Shown here piece by piece: positions 10,334-19,792 of a DNA stretch of 55,852 nt. The notes under the pieces are model-generated. The model was not told where the DNA came from and did not search any database. It was given only the letters and a program-made list of their open reading frames with translations. The stretch covers positions 1 to 55,852 of the forward strand of contig JANBPK010001081.1 of assembly GCA_027579435.1 (NCBI GenBank), written 5' to 3'. The stretch is from Candolleomyces eurysporus. Its lineage: Eukaryota > Basidiomycota > Agaricomycetes > Agaricales > Psathyrellaceae. The translations under genes were made by a program, and so were the position numbers. The stretch's first letter is position 1. Each line of letters begins with the position of its first letter.

Positions 10334-11197
10334 CTAAATATCAGAGTACTTGGGAGGATACTCTACAATATCTTGTTCAGATGCTTGAGGGTGCAAGCGA
10401 ATCCCACTATCTTCATGATAAACAGCCGGCCTCGTCGATGAAACGTTCGGGGCTGTATTGTTCGAGAACGGAGTCTCGTTCACCCAGAATGTCTGGTTGA
10501 AGCAGCCTTGGCCATGGCTAGATTGGCGTGGTTGTAGTACGGGTCGACTGTTGAATACAGACTCGCGCTTGGTCCGAGCTGCAGGGTGAGGCGGCACAAC
10601 TGGCGGCTCGGCATGAGCCATGCTCGATCCGTTTTGCAGCCGAATACGTCTTCGTTTTCTCAACCAAATGAGACAGAACGCCAAGCTGATCAGAGTCAAA
10701 GCACCGAAAATGGCACCGACGACGGCGCCAACGAATGACAGACGACTTCCAAACAACGGAGAACTTGCAGTGCTGTTTCCGGATGGCGTTGAGGTCCCGG
10801 TGAGCGTAACTACGCTTGTGCTGGTTTGGATGCCGGTGACTTCTCCGGGAGCGTTGGTGGACGTAGGTGTTACTAAGTAAAATCAATAATTACACTATCA
10901 AATTATTCGAGAAGTAGGCATACAAAGGGTAGTCTCTTCGCCAATGATTGTAGTCCATGCGCCGGTCGTAGTCCACCCGCCGGTCGTAGTCCATCTGCCG
11001 GTTGTCGTCCATCCGCCAGTTGTAGTCCGTCCGTCAGTTGTAGTAGTCCATATGCCGGTTCTAGTCCATCTGCCGGTGTGAGAATATCTGCCAGTTCTAG
11101 TCCATCCGCCAGTTGCAGTCCGTAGGCCAGTTGTAGTCCCGGTAATTTGACGAGCCTTGAGCATGCGATGTTCAACGGGGGGTTGGTGATCAGTCAT
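10334..11197 (-). CDS. Short receptor-like single-pass protein with Trp/Thr repeats and PPxY tail (array gene D)
   Basis: Two exons, 11197-10924 and 10872-10334, total 270 residues with no correction needed. The leader MTDHQPPVEHRMLKARQ precedes about 12 W-T-x-T-G-x hexapeptides, the longest run in the array. The stalk (TGIQTSTSVVTLTGTSTPS) leads to a helix FVGAVVGAIFGALTLISLAF with GxxxGxxxG spacing and the stop-transfer RKRRRIRLQNG. The tail is shorter than in gene C but keeps PHPAARTKRESVFNS, YHEDSGIRLHPQ and the PPxY end EYPPKYSDI. It is most similar to gene C, including the intron and the promoter, which suggests a recent duplication. Confidence 0.77.
10943..11135 (-). repeat. 18-bp coding minisatellite of gene D
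   Basis: Same hexapeptide unit as in gene C but with more copies and some degenerate ones (GRYSHTGRWTRTGIWTTT). Compared with the gene C run, both length and unit order differ while the flanking codons are nearly identical. This points to slippage or gene conversion. Confidence 0.8.
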
Positions 11198-11372
11198 GAC
11201 GGAAGAAGGGATTTACTTGAATAAGGGTTTGTAATGAATGTGGATTTGAAAAGAACGCGGAGAGAGATTGAAGTTAGCTGGATCGTAAGAGCAAGGGCCA
11301 AGGCCACTCGCTGCTGTACGCGATGCTGGAAGAAGATTGGCTGGGCAAGGAAGAAAATCTGTCAGGCTCCTT
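11198..11372 (-). promoter_or_regulatory. Promoter module, copy of gene D
   Basis: Near-identical to the block upstream of gene C over most of its length, supporting C/D as the youngest pair in the array. Confidence 0.5.
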
Positions 11373-12224
11373 CTCCTTTTCATTTAAAAAATTCAGCGGT
11401 TGGATCTTGGATTTCAATGCAAACAGTGTTCGTTGCAAGGAAGAAGTCAGCCATCGAAGGCATATCAGAAATATCATGTCATGGTAGGTCCCAATAAGGA
11501 ACTCAGCCGGTGACAATTCGTGGGTTTTGCAGATGGGAGTTCACTGTCCAAGATGTTGAAGTTGATAAAGAGGAAGCAATGCGACCATCATCATCTTCCT
11601 CCACTAGCATTGATCGCGTTTTGTGAATGCAGCGGCCCAGGCCGCACAAAACAAGCACCGGTGTATCTCCATCCACTGATTGATTGCCATTTGTAACTGA
11701 AGGCCAGGCTCGAGCTCATTGTTCACCGCAAGTCCTCAAGATTCTTCACTGTTTGAATCCAGCGGAACATTTTCACTTGGGTGTAATCGGTGGACTCAAT
11801 CAGCTGTGGACACATTTGGCCTTTGATCTCAAAGCAAGGGCACTCACCTCGTGCAAGGAAATCTGCTCTCTCGCTGGCAGTCACTCCACAAAGCTTCCCC
11901 TAGGACTGAGTCCGGCTGATAGTGATTTCTCATCCCCAAGTTCTCGTGATTCAGTTGCTGCGTTTTCTGATTTACGTTAATCCTTCGTGGCGCTATCTTA
12001 TACATGTATACACTACTAGTAGTGCAAACAACACACAAGGTAAGGGGATGTAACAGCGAAGGGAGAACGAGTTATGCATCGGCACGTCGGGTGCTCTAGA
12101 TGCCCGGGTTGATAGTTCCAAGAGACCACCAAAGTACCCAGAACGCAACATATAAACAAGGTGAAGGTATGTATGAAACAACAGCCAGGGCATAACAAGA
12201 ATATAAATGAAGGCCACATGACAA
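11373..12224. other. Array spacer between genes D and E
   Basis: No gene. 11395-11510 carries the ggatcttggatttcaatgc and ggtcccaataaggaact blocks found in other spacers. 11690-11850 matches 7070-7250. 12010-12224 is an array 3' flank next to the stop of gene E. Confidence 0.55.
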
Positions 12225-13119
12225 CTAAAGATCAGAGTACTTAGGAGGATACTCTACTATATTTTGTTCAGCCGCTTGAGGAGGCAAGCGGATCCCACTA
12301 TCTTCATGATGAACGGCCGGCCTCGTTGACGAAACGTTCGGGGCTGTATTGTTCGAGAACGAAGGCTCGTTCACCCAGATAGATCCGAATGTCTGGTTGA
12401 AGCAGCCTTGGCCATGGCTAGGTTGGTGTGGTTGTGGTACTGGTTGAACTTGAGGTGGAAGTGGAGTAAGAGAATTATGGTTGTCCCGGTACGGATCGTG
12501 CGTCGAAATATACCGACTGTGGAACACAGACGCGCGCTTGGTCCGAGCTGCAGGGTAGGTAGGTAGGTAGGTAGTAACGGCACAAGGTCCCAATAAGGAA
12601 CGACCGGGGTGAGGCAGCACAAATGGCTGGGCACGACTCGTCATGTCAAATCCGTTTTGCAACGGAATACGTCTTCGCTTTCTCAACCAAATGAGACAGA
12701 ATGCCAAGCTGATCAGAATCAAAGCACCTAGAATGGCACCGACGATGGAGCCAACGAGTGACTGACCACTTCCAAGCAACGGAGAACCGGGACTGCTGTC
12801 TCCAGACGGTGTTGAGGTCCTGCTGACTGTGACCACGCTCGTACTGGTTTGGATGCCGATTGCGACGGTAATCTCGGTGAACATCGGTGCTAGGTAAAAA
12901 TCAATAATTACACTATCGAATTATTCGAGGTGTAGACTTACAAAGAGTAGTCCCTCCACCGATTGTAGTCCATCCGCCGGTAGTAGTCCATCTACCAGCT
13001 CCAGCCCATCTGCCGGTTTTAGGCCATCTGCCATTTTCAGTCCATCTGCCAGTCGCAGTCCCGGTGATTTGACGAGCCTCGAGCATGCGGCGTTCAACGG
13101 GGCGTTGGTGACCGGTCAT
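12225..13119 (-). CDS. Short receptor-like single-pass protein with an in-frame spacer-derived insertion (array gene E)
   Basis: Two exons, 13119-12942 and 12889-12225, total 280 residues. The leader is MTGHQRPVERRMLEARQ. The Trp/Thr repeat is short (about six units, several degenerate). Then come the stalk, a helix SLVGSIVGAILGALILISL and stop-transfer RKRRRIPLQNG. Between LPHP and AARTKRASVF the protein has about 20 extra residues (including TTYLPTYP) that are absent from every relative. These are encoded by a GTAG tetranucleotide repeat plus a piece of array spacer. The tail keeps HHEDSGIRLPPQ and ends EYPPKYSDL. It is the last intact short member at this end of the array. Confidence 0.76.
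12554..12612. repeat. GTAG microsatellite and spacer-derived insertion inside gene E
   Basis: Five GTAG-type units (ggtaggtaggtaggtag) are followed by ggtcccaataaggaac. That latter string also occurs in the D-E spacer at 11484-11500 next to a similar ggtagg, and in diverged form near 8998 and 6972. The insertion is a multiple of three and keeps gene E open. Confidence 0.75.
12958..13062 (-). repeat. 18-bp coding minisatellite of gene E
   Basis: About six 18-bp units, the shortest run of the three repeat-bearing genes, with several unit variants (GRWTENGRWPKTGRWAGAG). Confidence 0.7.
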
Positions 13120-13305
13120 GACTGAAGAAGCGATTTACTTGAATAAGGTTTCGCAAAGAATGCGGACTTGAAAAGAACGCGGAGAGGGATTAGGGTTGGC
13201 TGAAATGTAAAAGCAATGGCCAAGGCCACTCGCCGCTGTGCGCAATGTCGGAAGAAGATTGGCTGGGCAGGGAAGAAAACCTGTCAGGCTCTTCCTTTTC
13301 ATTCA
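13120..13305 (-). promoter_or_regulatory. Promoter module, copy of gene E
   Basis: Collinear with the other four copies, with aatggccaaggccactcgcc and gaagaaaacctgtcaggctc as landmarks; it runs to the start codon at 13119. Confidence 0.5.
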
Positions 13306-14340
13306 CGTTTTAGCGGTTGTTGTTGGATCTTGTATTGCATTGTAAACAGAGGTTGGAGAAGTGAGTCGGTGCACCCCTGGTTTGTTGCACAAGTGTTCGT
13401 TGCAAGGAAGAAGTCAGTCACCGAAGGCATATCATGAATATCATGTCATAGTATAAGAGCTTGAGAAAGAGGAAGCAATGCGACCATCTTCTTCCTCCAC
13501 CGAAATTGATCGTATTTTGTGACTCCGGTGTATCCTTGGTTAGTTGGCCAGCAAGAGTTCATTAACGTTCAATCAGAACCGTTCATTGATCGGAGAGGGG
13601 ACTTAATCTGCGCGTGATTCTGACTCTCAAACGTTGTGTGTGTGGAATGATATCGACACATGCGGATGCGGACGCGCGGAATGCTCGTTCATACCCTGGA
13701 CCTCTCTCTCGCGATGCGGTTGATGCGGACAGTTGCGCATTAGGATGCAGTCTAAGGTGCTGTTGGAACCCCCAACCCCCTGGGTGAGTGGTAGGCTAGG
13801 TATTGCATGCATGTCCGAGTCGGTTCTTCGAGAACGAACGGGCGGGCAAGCTGAGTTACTCCTCGTTGTTTCTCTGAGGTCGATTCCTGGGCAAAATGCC
13901 GGGCTGTAGACAGAGTGACTCGAATATTCGAATTCTAAAGCGTATACGAATGAATTGCGTGGTACTTCTGAGAGAAGTGTTCTGATGCTCTGATGGAATT
14001 ATTTTGGAAAAGGGAGTATTTGGTTTCTGGAGCGGGTCCTGATCTAGCCACACCAAGCGTACAGACTTGATGTTGCTCTGAGTTCGAGCCATCAGAATCA
14101 CCAAAACACTTATCGAAGGCGACCATGTACGTAGCATGATGCGATCCGAAGTTGGGTACATCGCTGTGTACAACATCGGATCCTGATCAAAGTGTTCATC
14201 CGGTTCCTGACGTTGAGAGCACCGTCGTGATGTAGCGCGTCCCTCGCCTGGTAGGACAAACCTGCTTGTTTTTAAATAAAACCAGAGAAATCAATCCCTC
14301 CTCTGGTTCAGAGACATACTAGCTCGATGAGCCGGCTTGC
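13306..14340. other. Array-end spacer
   Basis: No gene. 13315-13450 and 13470-14005 are the further copies of the spacer blocks seen at 8860-9560. Beyond about 14010 I see no more similarity to the array, so the array probably ends there. Confidence 0.55.
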
Positions 14341-14347
14341 GGATTGC

Positions 14348-14850
14348 CTATAGCTCCACCAACGGGGGTTCCTCTTGATTTGTGTAACGAAGATCAATCT
14401 TCGAGAAGCTCATCGTGAGTCCACCATCTGAGCGATGCAGTGACGAAGAGAAGCAGAGGCAGCCAGCGCGCGGACCAGGAATTTTCTCGAAAAAGGGCTT
14501 GTCCGTAGTCGCTGGGAGTAGCGGGCATGATGCTCGTTTGCATTGCCCACGCGTAGATCCAGAATGCCGACCAATAGCAAACAATTGCAAGGGCGGTGGG
14601 GACATCCAAGACAATCGAGTCTTTGAGTCCCGCTCTGGGCATCTGCCATCAAGATTTAGGGTATACCAGCCTGGTAAACAGCAGCAAAAGCGGACTGCTT
14701 TCGGAGGTGAAGGGTTGGACACCAAGGATAAAATGATAAGAGAGCCGAGAGCCAAGTAAGGAGAGCGATCCAGGACGCATGATGCTTAGCTTGTGTGCCG
14801 TCGCCGAACACCGCACCAGGCGCAATCGCCTCACTGCTGTACTTCAAGAC
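14348..14850 (-). other. Possible remnant of a membrane-protein gene
   Basis: Two neighbouring minus-strand open frames (about 14847-14656 and 14642-14394) encode hydrophobic helices, for example HASWIALLTWLSALLSFYP, then ALAIVCYWSAFWIYAWAM and RWLPLLLFVTASLRW. They are in different frames with stops between them and no good intron joins them. This could be a decayed multi-pass membrane protein or coincidence. No family is recognised. Confidence 0.22.
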
Positions 14851-14984
14851 ATCGCATTGGATGATTTTTCAATATTCCTGCGATCTACCTCAATCATGAA
14901 GATCTAATTTCGAGATGAAAAGTGGCGGGCAGCGGGGAGTGAAGCCGAGATCGCCCACGCAGCCGCTAAACGGGTCTGACGGTC

Positions 14985-15125
14985 ACTAATCACTAGTCAA
15001 AGAACGAGGGACGATGATGAGGGGCAAGAGAGCTAGCTACGAGGCATATGTAGGGAGCTCCAAGGATCCGGAGCTCGACTTGCGCACGGACTTACGCACG
15101 GATTAACGGACATAACCGTCACAAA
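14985..15125 (+). repeat. Left arm of inverted repeat flanking the long receptor-like gene
   Basis: Its reverse complement aligns with 17998-18155: shared runs include cctcgttctt, tagctagctct, ttggagctccctacatat, agtccgtgcgc and gtccgtt. Identity looks like roughly 80 percent over about 105 bp, plus a further matching outer block (aagaacgagggacga). The arms face each other. No convincing target-site duplication was seen. Confidence 0.75.
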
Positions 15126-15988
15126 GAGGAGACCGAGAGGTTAGGTCCGGGTGAGCACGTCTATGTAGGATAACTCAAACCCCTAAATATCGAATCTCTT
15201 CCTCTGGTAACCCAACAGCGGTGCCTATCCATATGATCGCAAGAGTACCATCTATCATAGGATTTTTCACCTCGAATCTGAACCTGGACTCCAAGGTGTT
15301 TCTTTCAATGGTGAATTTCCTTACAGGAGAAAACTCAGTACGTATACTCGACTTGGCTGATTTCGGCACGGGGACTTCTGCCAGAATACTCAGGATCAAC
15401 CTTCCCGTTTTTGATGATGACTGTGTTCTCGATGGGAATGTGGTTCCGTATTCCCTCCAAGAACGGCCACCCCGCCCAATTCAAACGTTCAAACCCGACA
15501 GAGCATGCAGATTCAATGCCTACTCCCGGCGTCAGATGTCAACCAGTCGTGGTAACGGGCATTCAAATCTCAGCGGGTCCGACAGCTCCTGCCTCAATCA
15601 GAAGAAAGCACGGACGCCACTGGCGTGCTACACTTTGTGCACCAGCAGCGTCATTCGGCTGGCGGATCACCTGTCAAAGTTTCGGAATTGCCCCCACCGC
15701 ATACGACTCAATAGACAATACGGCATCTCGCACCAGATGAACACTCCTTTATGCTCGAACTCGGAAACCATATACCTCTAAGTCTCCATAGCATCGTATT
15801 GCCCTCCTCGGTGCTGAGAGGGTAAGCAGGTAGGTAAGGTGCCGGCACCAGATCTCATTCTGGAACAAGAGGAGAGTGAAGCCTGTCAGGGTTAGGGAGC
15901 GCCCGATGCCCACAAACCTTCTAATGGCCCATTTACAGCCACCTTCTCAACTTCCTCCTTCCTCTTCACCTCTATCTATGCGCTGGCT
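15126..15988 (+). pseudogene. Decayed relative of the long receptor-like genes
   Basis: A plus-strand frame around 15345-15480 reads GTGTSARIL...FDDDCVLDGNVVPYS. It lines up with G(N/S)AARIMG...DIDWDCTLDGRTVS of the long genes at 31993 and 37911 and with ISAEILG...WDCVLDG of the gene at 15989. The start, the YSGDW motif and the second module cannot be found. Later parts (to about 15770) are in changing frames with stops. It lies directly upstream of an intact relative and inside the same inverted repeat, so it looks like a dead tandem copy. The last 200 bases probably serve as promoter of the intact gene. Confidence 0.6.
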
Positions 15989-17731
15989 ATGACAGAAAGA
16001 ACACGGGCTGTTATAATTGACGACCGGGATCGTCGAGTTCAATATACAGGCGACTGGATCGCGGCGAATGGTGACGCCTACAACAATCGAGGAAGGCACG
16101 GTCCAGTGTACGGCAACACGCTTCAAGGGTCAAGCACTGACGGAGACAAATTGAGCTTTACCTTCACCGGTGAGTATTCTTGATTTGCGGTGCTTTTACT
16201 CTGGATTCTCATTGATTTTCGTGAAGGGATCTCAGCTGAAATACTGGGTACCACTGACCCCGAATTCGAAGATGGTTCCACTGACCCCGACCCCAACTGG
16301 GATTGCGTTCTCGATGGCAGAGTGACTCCTGCTGCCAAAGGCCCGAGCTTAAACCCTGGAGAAGGTCCCATCAATCGGTGGCCGTTCTGCAATTTCTCGA
16401 ATCTCATCCCAGGACAGCACACAGTTGAACTCATCGTGAGGACCAAGGGCAGGACCTTCTGGTTTGACAATATTCAATATATCCCAACGGATGTCGTCAG
16501 TGGAGAGACGATCGACGCTCGTCAGGATGATCAAGACCTGGTTTATAGTTCTGGATGGGAGTCGTATAGAGGGATGGCTTTTATTACGCAGGTCAGGGGA
16601 AGTACTGTGACGTTCCCGTTCTTCGGTGAGCTTTCTATGACGATAAATTGGCATTACGACCGTTCATTGACTTTCAACTCGAATCTCAAAGGCACTGGGA
16701 TTACTCTGCTGGGCAACTATCATACAGACTTACCGAATAATCCTTCCAGAGCTGCTTACAGTATCGACGGTAGTTCATATCTGTCCTTCACTATTCAAGG
16801 AGGAGGGAGCAGCGATGATTATAATCGTCGATTATTTGAAGTATCTGGGCTATCTGCGGGCGCCCATACTCTAGTGGTAATATACCTAGGAGGAGACGAT
16901 TCTATGCCATTGATGGTAGACCGTTTCTTCATTGAAGGTGGCACGAATCTCCGTGCTGAATCCGCTTCGAGTGGAGGCGGAGGGACCACCCAGAGCCAGA
17001 CTAGTACCGACCCTTCAAGATCAGAAACGCTCAGTTCGGAAACTAGTAGCCCCACCAATACTCCATCGCCAGGCTCCGGAGAAGCAACCTCACAAACGTA
17101 TTCCAGTGGATCCACTGACCCATTGGAAACTAATAGCGGCGGCTCAGCAAACAGCTCGGAAGGCAATACTACCAGCCCCAACTCAACTAATGCTCCCACT
17201 GTGGTCATTTCTATCGGAGTCACGCTCGGTGTTCTCGCCCTTGTCGTCCTCTTTCTGTTCTTATTTTGGCTCAGGAGGCGGAGGCATATTCGGTTGAGCA
17301 GTCAATCAGGCGATCTCACCACTCCCTTCTTCGATCATGAAGCTAACCACCAACCAGCAACACCCCAGTTCCATACGCCCGCTTCCTCAACATCCACCCT
17401 CTCGGGTACCGTGCTGTCTTATGCAGCTTCTCCCCATCCAGAGGCCAGGAGTAAACTCCGTGTCCTTGGGCCTAATTGCGACACTGCCATGAATTTCAAC
17501 CGACTTCGGGCCGAGTCGACTTCTTCAGTTCCGTCTCCAGGTTATGCGCAATCGACGTTACCATTATCTTTGAATGGTGGCCACCAGACCTCGGGATCGA
17601 TTTCGACGTCGACATCTTCGGGCGCCAACGCAACGATTGCAGTTCTGCAACATCAAGATAGTGGATTGCGGCTCTCCGATGGTCAGCAGATGCGGACGGT
17701 GGAGGTTCCTCCAATGTATTCTGTGCAATAG
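15989..17731 (+). CDS. Long receptor-like single-pass protein, two beta-sandwich-type modules and PPxY tail
   Basis: Three exons, 15989-16169, 16227-16625 and 16692-17731, giving 539 residues. The first module begins RAVIIDDRDRRVQYTGDW and the second contains LVYSSGWE; both have beta-rich, jelly-roll-like spacing (for example WDCVLDGR, FDNIQYIP, YSIDGSSYLSFTI). A Ser/Thr/Gly stalk of about 90 residues follows. The membrane helix is VVISIGVTLGVLALVVLFLFLFW with stop-transfer RRRRHIRL. The tail holds HQDSGLRL and ends VEVPPMYSVQ. No signal peptide precedes the first module, so N-terminal export must rely on the single helix or the protein is not N-out. The family is common in Agaricomycetes and, as far as I know, uncharacterised. 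This copy is the most diverged of the three long genes and lies between inverted-repeat arms. Confidence 0.8.
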
Positions 17732-17997
17732 TAGGATGACTTGTACTATTTGTGTTGATATGTATAGCCAGCCAATTTTCTGAACGACACCTGTCTCTCC
17801 TTCACGCTACCTTATGTTTTTGCATGGACGCTTTTTGGACTATTGCTACTACTTCCTTCGATATGTTTCTTCAATGTACTAGCACACTCGTTGAATTTGC
17901 GCTCTTCTCAAGGTTTCCATTGCAATTACTTACATGAATTCCCTTACTTGAAGAGTCTGGACATAGATCATGGGTGTTTGAGCTGGTACACAGTGTG

Positions 17998-18155
17998 ATG
18001 GTTAAGTCCGTTGGTCCGTCGCGAGTCCGTGCGCGAGTCAAGCTCCGGGTTGGAGCTCCCTACATATATCTAGTAGCTAGCTCTTTGTAGCTTTCCCCAG
18101 TTGAATCAACACGCTTACATTCTTGCCCCCCCCACCGTCGTCCCTCGTTCTTGAG
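17998..18155 (-). repeat. Right arm of inverted repeat
   Basis: Partner of 14985-15125 in opposite orientation. Compared with the left arm it carries about 45 extra bases between tagctagctct and cgtcgtccctcgttctt. The pair encloses about 2.9 kb: the pseudogene and the gene at 15989. Confidence 0.75.
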
Positions 18156-19792
18156 CCTCATTTCCATCTCCGAAAACCTTGACCGTGACACACAGGCGCT
18201 TGGCAAGCGCCTGAGGCTCCTTGCTCAGAACTGGCCTGTGTAGCTACGTCCTTTTACAGTTCCTTGTGAGTGCAATGCTGTATATCTATCTTGAATTGCT
18301 TGTATGTCTCAACCGAAAGTCTTACTGAGATTCTACGTTTCCACTGACTAGTCCCCAAATTCGCAAAGACTCCGGAGGAGAGAGAGAGCTTGAACGCAGC
18401 CGTGGTATTGGGTACTCCGCTTGATTCATCATTAACCTCATTACCTTCACCTTTTCTGGAATGTATATGTGCGCACAGACGAACGTGAGTATTGCATGCC
18501 AGTCGAGACCACCAAATTGGGTCGGAGATAAGATTCGGATGTTCAATATTCGCATGCCAGCAAAATTTCGTTGGCCTTATCTTCATCCTAATCCTTGTCG
18601 TCTCCCGCTTACGACAGATGCGTTTATGTGAGTGTTTCTCTCTGATCTTGGATCCACACGCTCTCCGATGCCATGCGAGATGAGAACTATATGATCTGTC
18701 AATCCCCTGAACGAGCCAAAGAAAGCTCGAACGTGTTGACTACCATATTATATCCTAGTTATTCTGACATTTCTCCTTCGCTCCATCCTTTTTTACTCGT
18801 TCTGGCCATTCTGACTGATGATCCCTTTTATTGAATAGGGTCTATCGGACAGAGTCTGACATCGATTGTTGGGAGACTAGTTAATACATATGAACGCCCG
18901 TTGTAACATAATCCTGAAAATCGCCTATCGATGGAATCTTTTCCCTTCGCCGGATTGAGGGTCTTCACGTCAATGGCAAGTTTGTTGAAGACTTTTAGTG
19001 CGACAGGTCGTGGAAGCCCGGTGAGTCGTGCGTCTAAATGATAAGTACGTGAGCCTGATGCGCCTCATGGACCCGACACAAAGATGGAAGTTTGAAAGAG
19101 AGCTTCGAGTCTCCAGACTTCAAATGCCGTGTATTAATAGAGCCCGGACCCTTTCTTTCGCGGTGATCTACAACCCATACCGAGTCTAGTAGAAACCGTT
19201 TCCTTGGTGCTTTTCCCGCCCTGTCCGAGAATTCACCCCCTCAGCAGCTCAACAGCTATCGTATAGGCCAACCACCTACTCCACCTTTTCGATGACCTGA
19301 AGCACGCTCCGAGGAAGGCGTGTAAGTTCAGATCCCCTCGGACGCCGTGTCTAAATCAAGACCGGTATTGGGCTCCTTGGTCTCGATGATCGAAGGAATA
19401 CATTAATGATCACACGGCAAAAACGCCGCTCCTTGTGAAGAGCTGGATGCCCTTGGCTAGTAGCATGTGCATCATAACGGCAGGGTTTGTGATCATATTA
19501 GAATTGAACGGTCTTGGTTATGGCACCTGTTGGGACCACTCCCACTGCTCAATTATTTCCCGAACCGTGCAGTTCCTGGACGTACCAGGAACGGGTTTCC
19601 AAGCAGGCGCGAGGGGATCGGCATTCCAAGGACTTGTACTTTTGCATATACGTTGGGGCAATCAAGGGTACATGGGTCCCTGTTCCTCTACCCTGGGGCC
19701 TATCCCGCATCCACTGCGCACTACTAGCGTTTCCTGCAACCTCACTACCCCGGCCCTCTCAGCAGGTTGAACGCTGAGTCGGTACGTGTACG
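18156..19792. other. Gene-poor stretch before the 7-TM pair
   Basis: No gene that I can support. A near-perfect hairpin aggcgcttg-g-caagcgcct lies at 18195-18213. Short open frames (for example 19435-19770) lack splice partners or family features. The last few hundred bases should contain the promoter of the gene at 19793. Confidence 0.45.

Noticed and set aside
18195..18213. Hairpin aggcgcttg/caagcgcct as a terminator or small-RNA gene
   Set aside because: A lone hairpin in intergenic eukaryotic DNA with no conserved copy in the window; no support for function.
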